In this document: positions 35,503 through 40,624 of the stretch, piece after piece
How positions within the stretch are numbered: position 1 is the stretch's first letter
How the letters are laid out: each line of letters starts with the position of its first letter
DNA from: Magnetococcales bacterium HA3dbin3
GTDB taxonomy: Bacteria > Pseudomonadota > Magnetococcia > Magnetococcales > DC0425bin3
Direction: 5' to 3'
DNA length: 40,624 bases
Assembly: GCA_002753495.1 (NCBI GenBank)
Contig: PEAJ01000003.1
Location: forward strand, 1 to 40,624
Position numbers and translations under genes: made by a program
The notes under the pieces: generated by a model
Seen by the model: only the letters and a program-made list of their open reading frames with translations
Databases searched by the model: none
What the model was told of the DNA's origin: nothing

Positions 35503-36860
35503 GAAAAATCTCCTTGGATGGCGACGGTAGACTGAACGCTGCCGAGGATCATCGCATTGGCGATCAGAATTGATTCCGGGATTCCCACCCCAAGGGTGAT
35601 GTAGCCATCGGAGCCTGCAAAGGAGCCGGCAAAGCTCGTGACCGTTCCCCAACTCCAAGCTCCAGGATCGGTGATGTTTTTACAGCCGATTTGCAGCTGA
35701 TTGGTCGCCACATCCCAGCGCACGGCGACACGGAAGCGTTTGCCGCGTGCCGGCACCGCTGCGATGCTTGCGCTGTTGCTACCATCGGTGGCCTTAAAAG
35801 CCTGCGCGGCAAAGTCGTAGTAGCAGAGTGACGCAGCGGACCCGGTGAGACTGACCAGCCCCATCGCGCCGGACGACAACAGAGAAGTGTCCTTCAAAAA
35901 CGGAAGCTCCAGCTCAACGATAAGCACGCCAGAGGCTCCATTGACGTTACCGGTGGCTGGCCACCGTAGAGCCTCGGATGCGCGGGTGACGGCGCTTATG
36001 CCTGTCACGATCGGGGTGCTGACCCCGTGCCCCGCTTCAACTTGTACATGCGCAGAGTCAATTGTTGTGGCGCCTGTCCCGCCGCTGTTGAAGGTCCAGT
36101 GCGTCGCCCCTCCGTCGATCAGGTGCTCGAGGTAGGCGTAGTCTTCTCCGCTTGGTATGTGACATTCGGTCGCGCGGATGAACCCTGTCGTCCCCAGCTC
36201 CGTGACATCTGCATCGATAGATGCGTCTCCTGTCACATGACATGTCTTGCTGTAAGGGTCGTGATAAAACTGGGAAGATGAGGCGCCGCCAAGAACTTGC
36301 ATGTAGCTGAAATGGGGGTTATCCCCGGCAATTATTTTATAGATTGCCTGTGCGGCGGCAGGAGTACCTGCCGGGAAAACGCCGTTGACCCCGCTCCAGC
36401 GGGCAGAATACCATCCCCACCCCTGCGGTTTGCCTAGACGTAGGCAAGCGCCGCCATCAATACCAGTACCGATATTTGCAAAAGTTTCGAGGTTGACGTT
36501 TTGAGGATTATTTCCCCCTTGATCTTGCGTCGACGCGTAGATGTAGTTTGTGCGCGTTGGCTCCAGGAGCAAGCCGAAGCCGTTTTGATCGAACCAGGTC
36601 ACGCCGAGCTTGCTGGTGCTCGTCACCCCCGGCGCTGACCACGCCGACCCCGACCAGATGCCGCCTTGAAGACGATGAACGTTGGTGCTCATTGACTTTA
36701 GCGCCCAGTTCGCATCGAAGACAGTACCCGTGCTTGCGCGGGTGAAGGTGGCCGCCCCCTGGCCCGCACGCAACGAAAGGTCAACGAAGTTCGGGCAAAA
36801 CAGCGGCGTTGCCTTGCCGCCGCCGGAGGCGAGCACCCCGATGCACGCTGGCGACATCAT
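35499..36860 (-). CDS. Phage tail fibre/spike protein
   Basis: The 453-aa product carries the head-spike/fibre motif ATFTRASTGTVFDANWALKS, followed by GLLLEPTRTNYIYAS, which is shared by many phage fibre proteins. The C-terminal half has a jelly-roll pattern like LamG/concanavalin domains (VLIVELELPFLKD, then FRVAVRWDVATNQLQIGC). Such domains bind host surface sugars. The ATG at 36860 overlaps the previous stop by 4 bases; the frame open to 37037 lies in the neighbouring gene. It is a likely host-recognition protein. Confidence 0.7.
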   Translation of the reverse strand: MMSPACIGVLASGGGKATPLFCPNFVDLSLRAGQGAATFTRASTGTVFDANWALKSMSTNVHRLQGGIWSGSAWSAPGVTSTSKLGVTWFDQNGFGLLLEPTRTNYIYASTQDQGGNNPQNVNLETFANIGTGIDGGACLRLGKPQGWGWYSARWSGVNGVFPAGTPAAAQAIYKIIAGDNPHFSYMQVLGGASSSQFYHDPYSKTCHVTGDASIDADVTELGTTGFIRATECHIPSGEDYAYLEHLIDGGATHWTFNSGGTGATTIDSAHVQVEAGHGVSTPIVTGISAVTRASEALRWPATGNVNGASGVLIVELELPFLKDTSLLSSGAMGLVSLTGSAASLCYYDFAAQAFKATDGSNSASIAAVPARGKRFRVAVRWDVATNQLQIGCKNITDPGAWSWGTVTSFAGSFAGSDGYITLGVGIPESILIANAMILGSVQSTVAIQGDFS

Positions 36861-37423
36861 GCCAGGTCTCCGTACGCGCCCCAGGTGTTGGGGGTCCCAG
36901 CGACCAGCTTGATGATGGTGACCGGGGAGTGCTGGCCGGCCAAGGATGTTCTTCCCTGCTTGCTTTCGATTACGTCCGCCCCTTGAGCGACCATCGTCAC
37001 CGTGCCGACGCCTCGCTGGATCACGGCACACTGCCACCCGGCCGGGATGGCCTCGGTGGAGGTCTGCGGCAGCGTCAGGGTGATGGGGCTCGCGTTGCTC
37101 AGAGTGATGATCTTCCCGCGATCCGCCCCGGTGGCTGTGTAGCTGGTACCGGTCTGCGCGCTGATCTGCGCACCGTGGCCAGACATGCTGTTGTTGGCAT
37201 CGACGGCGATGCCGGAGGCGTGCGCCGCGCCGTTGCCGTCGGTGACCGGGAGATACCCAGCACTTCCGGACGGGCCCATCGCCTGTCGCAGGTTTGCTCC
37301 GGTGATTTTCCGCGTGCTCCCGGCGGAAGAGTCGGTCGTGTCGGACACATCGACTGTCACGAAGTAGTCGCTTGGGTCTGGGGTCGTCAGAGCCGGCAGG
37401 TCGGTGATTTTACGGTCGGCCAT
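36857..37423 (-). CDS. Phage fibre-associated protein
   Basis: The 188-aa product begins MADRKITDLPALTTPDPSDY, a typical N-terminus of phage structural/fibre proteins. It then has SSAGSTRKITGANLRQAMG and a beta-helix-like middle (GKIITLSNASPITLTLPQTS). Such proteins usually attach a fibre to the tail. It is followed by the spike gene with a 4-base overlap and preceded by a 10-base gap. Function by position and N-terminus only. Confidence 0.65.
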   Translation of the reverse strand: MADRKITDLPALTTPDPSDYFVTVDVSDTTDSSAGSTRKITGANLRQAMGPSGSAGYLPVTDGNGAAHASGIAVDANNSMSGHGAQISAQTGTSYTATGADRGKIITLSNASPITLTLPQTSTEAIPAGWQCAVIQRGVGTVTMVAQGADVIESKQGRTSLAGQHSPVTIIKLVAGTPNTWGAYGDLA

Positions 37424-37433
37424 ATCATTCCCT

Positions 37434-38399
37434 TTAGCTATTGCTGCTTTCGTCGTCTGGGAGGAACCTCATCTTGATTACCCTGCCCGTATCTTGGTCC
37501 TTCATCCAGACCTCTGTGGTTCTTTTTACATCGACCTTCTGAGAAGTGTCGTCCGGATTTGTTACTGGTTTGGTGTCGGTTTTTTTCTTGCCGGGCATCT
37601 GGATTAGTAGATCTTCATCCTTGACATCATCGCCGTTATTGTCCGCACCGTCCCTCGGCTTCCGGATGCGTATCTCGGGACGGCCACGCGGCCAGAAAAG
37701 GCGCGGAAAAGAGAGAGACCCGGCGTGATATTTCGACTTCCCAAAGACGCGGACTGGCGGGACTTCGGCGAGCGTGACATCGCCTTTCTCCCAGGCGCGT
37801 TGCATCGCCTTGAAAACGTCTGCCGACGCAACCTTTTTTCCGTTGTCATAGGGGATACTGTAGAGCGAAAAAGGCACTGTGTAGGACACAAACATCGCCC
37901 CCGTGCAGGCGACGGGCGAATAAAATTCTCCGCGGTCTCTGTCAAATACAGGCGTCGGCACCATGTTGTCGCGATCGTCCCAGAAATCAGTACGCTGGTC
38001 GATCGAGACGCTTGTCACATTGTATGGGTATCGCAGCGTCTTGCGCACCTCGCGGCGCCAGGTGATGTCCTCCTTGATGACATCCTGACGCCGGCCAAGA
38101 TAGTCATACCCCCAGCCGAAAGAGTTGCCATCGACCGAGAGCCTGACGGTGTTGGCAACCTCGTCCGAACAGAAAAGCTTGATGCGTTTGATGCCTGGCC
38201 GCTCTACACGCAGAGAGTCCTCAGACGTTGCCGGGGGAGGCTTCCCATCCTCCCAGACAGCTATCGTGCCAGCCTCGACGGTAAAGGCGACAATGCACGG
38301 GAAGGCCCCCCCTTGATCGTCATCGACGACCAGCTCAAACGGCTCACTCGCCGCACGCGAGGCGATGGAGAGCGGCAGGACGGCAGAGACGACGGCCAT
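37434..38399 (-). CDS. Phage tail protein of unknown type
   Basis: The 321-aa product contains FELVVDDDQGGAFPCIVAFT and TIAVWEDGKPPPATSEDSLR. Further on it has GNSFGWGYDYLGRRQDV, and a charged C-terminus (GKKKTDTKPVTNPDDTSQK). It is a soluble protein with no membrane segment. ATG 38399 shares one base with the stop of the upstream gene (TAATG). The longer frame to 38537 would overlap that gene. Operon position suggests a tail-tube or fibre-adaptor role. I recognise no family. Confidence 0.6.
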   Translation of the reverse strand: MAVVSAVLPLSIASRAASEPFELVVDDDQGGAFPCIVAFTVEAGTIAVWEDGKPPPATSEDSLRVERPGIKRIKLFCSDEVANTVRLSVDGNSFGWGYDYLGRRQDVIKEDITWRREVRKTLRYPYNVTSVSIDQRTDFWDDRDNMVPTPVFDRDRGEFYSPVACTGAMFVSYTVPFSLYSIPYDNGKKVASADVFKAMQRAWEKGDVTLAEVPPVRVFGKSKYHAGSLSFPRLFWPRGRPEIRIRKPRDGADNNGDDVKDEDLLIQMPGKKKTDTKPVTNPDDTSQKVDVKRTTEVWMKDQDTGRVIKMRFLPDDESSNS

Positions 38400-39424
38400 T
38401 ACGCGCTCTCGCCGGAGATCATGAGGTCGAAGTAGTTGTTCGAGAGGCTGTTGGCCCCGGCTGGTACGATGCGCTTGGTCCAGACCGGCACGGATGATGG
38501 ATGCGTGCGGAAGGTCAGGACATCGCCCGTTGCCCACGTACCGCCCCAGCCGGCAGACGGCAAACTGAAATAGGGCCTGGAGAAGATGGCGTTGGCGGGC
38601 GAGAAATCGTTGCCGGTCGATCCACTACCGACCGCCCCGAGGGTGTCGCCGGTACAAGCAAAGGTCGTGGGACTGGTAAAAACCAACGTCCACACCTGCT
38701 CAACACCGCCAATCGAGTCCACCGTCGGCACCACGGATGTCGGCGGTGTTGCCGGCGCGTTACCGGCGTAGGTCCCTGCAACCGTCGACCCGCCCCAGTT
38801 GTCCCACGACCCAATGACATATCCCACCTCGATCACCGACGAAACCCGGGCCGTGCCCCCGGCATAGCCATACGCCGTGCTGACGCCGGCAGAGAGCGTG
38901 AGCGTGGCCTTGCTGCCGTTCCAGCTGACACCGGAGGTCGATGCCACGCGCAAAAACTCCTCGTGCCCGTTGGCATCACTGATGCTGGTCTGGTCGCAGA
39001 TGCGGATTAGGTCGCCGTTACGGAATATTTGGTCTGCCGCCTCGCAGTTGACTGCGAGTGTGGTAGCCCCGGCGCTGATTGTGACATCGAGCGTGCCGGC
39101 GCCGTAGAGTCGCTCGGCTCCGGTCAAGGCATTCTGGGTGTCGGTCTGTACCCCTGGAAAGATCAAAACCCGGTCATCGCCCGGTGTCGGCGCGTTGAGA
39201 AAGACCTTGGCGTTGACCATTCGCTGGTTGCTCGCCGGGGCGACTTTGGCGAACAGTTTTCGATACTTCGTTGACCCCGCCAGCCGCTCAGCCTGCGGGA
39301 CGTAAGGAAAAAGGTTGCCCATGCCAGCCGGAAGGGCGTTTGCGGACATCCGGCCGCCGTTGCTGGAGGCGTCGCTGACGGTCGCGGGGAGATAGAACTG
39401 GATGTCAGTTGCTTGGATGGCCAT
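38399..39424 (-). CDS. Phage structural (tail) protein
   Basis: The 341-aa product starts MAIQATDIQFYLPATVSD and has repeated beta patterns (GTLDVTISAGATTLAVNCEA, then SKATLTLSAGVSTAYG). A Gly/Thr/Pro-rich region follows (GTYAGNAPATPPTSVVPTV). Similar proteins are found next to tape-measure genes in Mu-like and other phages, to my recollection. No catalytic motif is visible. It lies 7 bases from the preceding gene and overlaps the next by one base. Confidence 0.6.
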   Translation of the reverse strand: MAIQATDIQFYLPATVSDASSNGGRMSANALPAGMGNLFPYVPQAERLAGSTKYRKLFAKVAPASNQRMVNAKVFLNAPTPGDDRVLIFPGVQTDTQNALTGAERLYGAGTLDVTISAGATTLAVNCEAADQIFRNGDLIRICDQTSISDANGHEEFLRVASTSGVSWNGSKATLTLSAGVSTAYGYAGGTARVSSVIEVGYVIGSWDNWGGSTVAGTYAGNAPATPPTSVVPTVDSIGGVEQVWTLVFTSPTTFACTGDTLGAVGSGSTGNDFSPANAIFSRPYFSLPSAGWGGTWATGDVLTFRTHPSSVPVWTKRIVPAGANSLSNNYFDLMISGESA

Positions 39425-39431
39425 GATATTT

Positions 39432-39824
39432 CTAGACCTCGATCAACTTTACAGTGCCACTGTAACGGTCGTTCCAGGTCGGCACCGGCGTGCGGTCATT
39501 GTGCGGAACGCACGGACGTAGATCGATTGCCGGCGGCTCTTGATGGCGAAACCGCACCTGGAATGATTTATCCCACCAAATCAACATAAAAACAGCGTCG
39601 GGTAGGGCGGCGATGGCTTGCAGGGCATCCACCATTGCCCGCGTCAGCCATACCACCTCCCGGTGGGCCTCAAGGGTGATCGGGCGCCCGCCGGTGAGCG
39701 GAGTTGACCAATAAGCCACCGACCCGCCCAGCGTGCGTACGCCCTCTTGGGTGACCGGCGCCCAGGCGTGCTCATCGCTCCACTGGATGGCGTCAGGCAA
39801 AATCAGATCTCCGAGCCTTTTCAT
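39432..39824 (-). CDS. Small tail protein next to tape measure
   Basis: The 130-aa product has the pattern of a phage family found downstream of tape-measure genes: LILPDAIQWSDEHAWAPVTQ near the start and TGGRPITLEAHREVVWLTRA in the middle. It ends in a beta-rich domain (FMLIWWDKSFQVRFRH). The start overlaps the tape-measure stop by 4 bases. It may be a distal-tail or hub adaptor. Family name not certain. Confidence 0.65.
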   Translation of the reverse strand: MKRLGDLILPDAIQWSDEHAWAPVTQEGVRTLGGSVAYWSTPLTGGRPITLEAHREVVWLTRAMVDALQAIAALPDAVFMLIWWDKSFQVRFRHQEPPAIDLRPCVPHNDRTPVPTWNDRYSGTVKLIEV

Positions 39825-40624
39825 GGCAGCCCCCGCAGTGTCTCTTTGATGGAGTCGACCATGCCCTTGATCTGCTCGCGCGGCGCAAGCACCGATCCGA
39901 CACCTTTACCATTGATCACAATCTCATGCCGTACGACGTTTGCCTCTAATGCGCTTGGCGTGCCGCCCGATCCGCCGGCAGCGAAGGCCGGAGCAGGGAT
40001 GGCGGGGATGGTCAGGCGTGGGATTTCCGCCGTGAAATCATGGCCGGCATTCAGCCACGCCTGCATCCGGTCGGGCGGTGGCGGTGTAAACCCGGGCGGC
40101 CACGCGCCTTGCGCGTGGCTAGATTGAGATTGCCATGAGCTTAGGCGGTTAACAGCGGAGCCTCTCCAGAAATCATCGAAACCGCCCATCTGTTCGATAT
40201 ATGCTTCGGGACTTGATGGAACTTCGAGCTTTTCACCCTGCTTAGCTAACGAAAGAAGCCACTTTTCTCGCCATCCAGTCGTATGGCCAGGATGATGTTT
40301 TGCCGTGTTTTCCTCGTCTACAAGAGTCCCTAGATGCCGATTTTCTGGTTGCTCGGGCGCAGAGCCAAGATACTGCTTTTCCAGCACCCTGCCCTCCTTG
40401 TCCATAAGGGCTATCCAGGATCGCTCTTTTGGCTGTCCGGGCGCAGAGCCAAGATACTGCTTTTCCAGCATCCTGCCATTTTTATCCACAGATGCTATCC
40501 AGGATCGCTCTTTTGGCTGTCCGGGCGCAGAGCCAAGATACTGCTTTTCCAGCATCCTGCCCTCCTTGTCCATAAGGGCTATCCAGGATCGCTCTTTTGC
40601 TCCCCCGTCGCCAGCGCGAGGCTT
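39821..40624 (-). CDS. Tape-measure protein, C-terminal part (continues beyond the window)
   Basis: The reading frame is open to the last base of the window, so the gene is partial and only its 267 C-terminal residues are visible. They contain three near-identical 28-residue repeats (unit ending GSAPGQPKERSWIA) and two degenerate ones. A Pro/Ala linker (PAIPAPAFAAGGSGGTP) and a terminal helix (EQIKGMVDSIKETLRGLP) follow. A protein of this kind at the head of a tail operon, followed by small tail genes, is most likely the tape measure. The visible part lacks its membrane-like segments, so this is inference. Confidence 0.6.
   Translation of the reverse strand, partial: KPRAGDGGAKERSWIALMDKEGRMLEKQYLGSAPGQPKERSWIASVDKNGRMLEKQYLGSAPGQPKERSWIALMDKEGRVLEKQYLGSAPEQPENRHLGTLVDEENTAKHHPGHTTGWREKWLLSLAKQGEKLEVPSSPEAYIEQMGGFDDFWRGSAVNRLSSWQSQSSHAQGAWPPGFTPPPPDRMQAWLNAGHDFTAEIPRLTIPAIPAPAFAAGGSGGTPSALEANVVRHEIVINGKGVGSVLAPREQIKGMVDSIKETLRGLP
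40335..40599. repeat. 84-bp in-frame tandem repeats in the tape-measure gene
   Basis: The string AGAGCCAAGATACTGCTTTT starts at 40361, 40445 and 40529, exactly 84 bases apart. The sequence between is nearly identical. Each unit equals 28 codons, so copy-number change would keep the frame. The second unit has a local variant (TTTTTATCCACAGATG in place of CCTCCTTGTCCATAAGG). Confidence 0.9.

Noticed and set aside
40335-40599. CRISPR-like array
   Set aside because: Units are 84-bp in-frame coding repeats with no unique spacers.

Overview
The window reads as a chromosomal segment of a GC-rich Gram-negative proteobacterium. The core block carA-carB-greA-rlmE-guaB-guaA, the Sec-type signal peptides and the YejEF-type transporter fit Proteobacteria. 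A deep-branching alphaproteobacterium of the Magnetococcus kind is my best guess, but this is inference only. Position 1 is followed by a 17-base G run, which may mark a contig edge.

Region 1 (1-8852, + strand) is a nucleotide-synthesis block: carbamoyl-phosphate synthetase (carA, carB), greA, rlmE, guaB and guaA, closely spaced and partly overlapping. A 149-bp MITE-like element with 13-bp perfect terminal inverted repeats lies between carB and greA. Region 2 (8948-13936, - strand) holds a two-gene AAA+ ATPase / subtilisin-like protease module that I recognise as ietAS (a toxin-antitoxin and anti-phage type locus). Its protease gene is split by a single-base shift at a 7-A run. Upstream lie two small exported proteins, one of the DUF4412 type. 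Region 3 (14243-18563) has ndk and rlmN on + and an orphan pair of peptide-transporter genes (yejF, yejE) on -.

Region 4 (18653-25033) is a membrane-bound class III adenylate/guanylate cyclase followed by a polytopic GT-C-like membrane protein. A 2615-bp piece covering the cyclase C-terminus and the whole membrane-protein gene is tandemly duplicated at a 2648-bp offset with no indels, but with uneven divergence. Region 5 (25268-28900) has a secreted Sel1-repeat protein, an AT-rich gene-poor island, tRNA-Lys(TTT) with a strong terminator, and the overlapping molybdopterin genes moaC-moaA.

Region 6 (28982-29370) is a scar: a 77-codon C-terminal remnant of a soxB-like gene next to repeated TTGGCAC motifs that look like the end of a lost insertion sequence. 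Region 7 (29433-40624) is prophage-like. Four small + strand genes of unknown function (one with a helix-turn-helix, one with a CxxC-x4-CxxC cluster) are served by two near-identical promoter/leader modules with conserved hairpin stems and changed loops. Facing them is a long - strand tail operon: tape-measure C-terminus with 84-bp tandem repeats, several tail proteins, fibre/spike proteins, an AT-rich foreign-looking gene, a baseplate-hub-like protein and a small terminal gene. Almost every tail gene overlaps or abuts the next. The left end of the prophage appears to coincide with the scar in region 6.

The most interesting candidates for undescribed biology are the paired leader RNAs with their small-gene cluster, the cyclase/GT-C pair with its mosaic tandem duplication, and the ietS frameshift.
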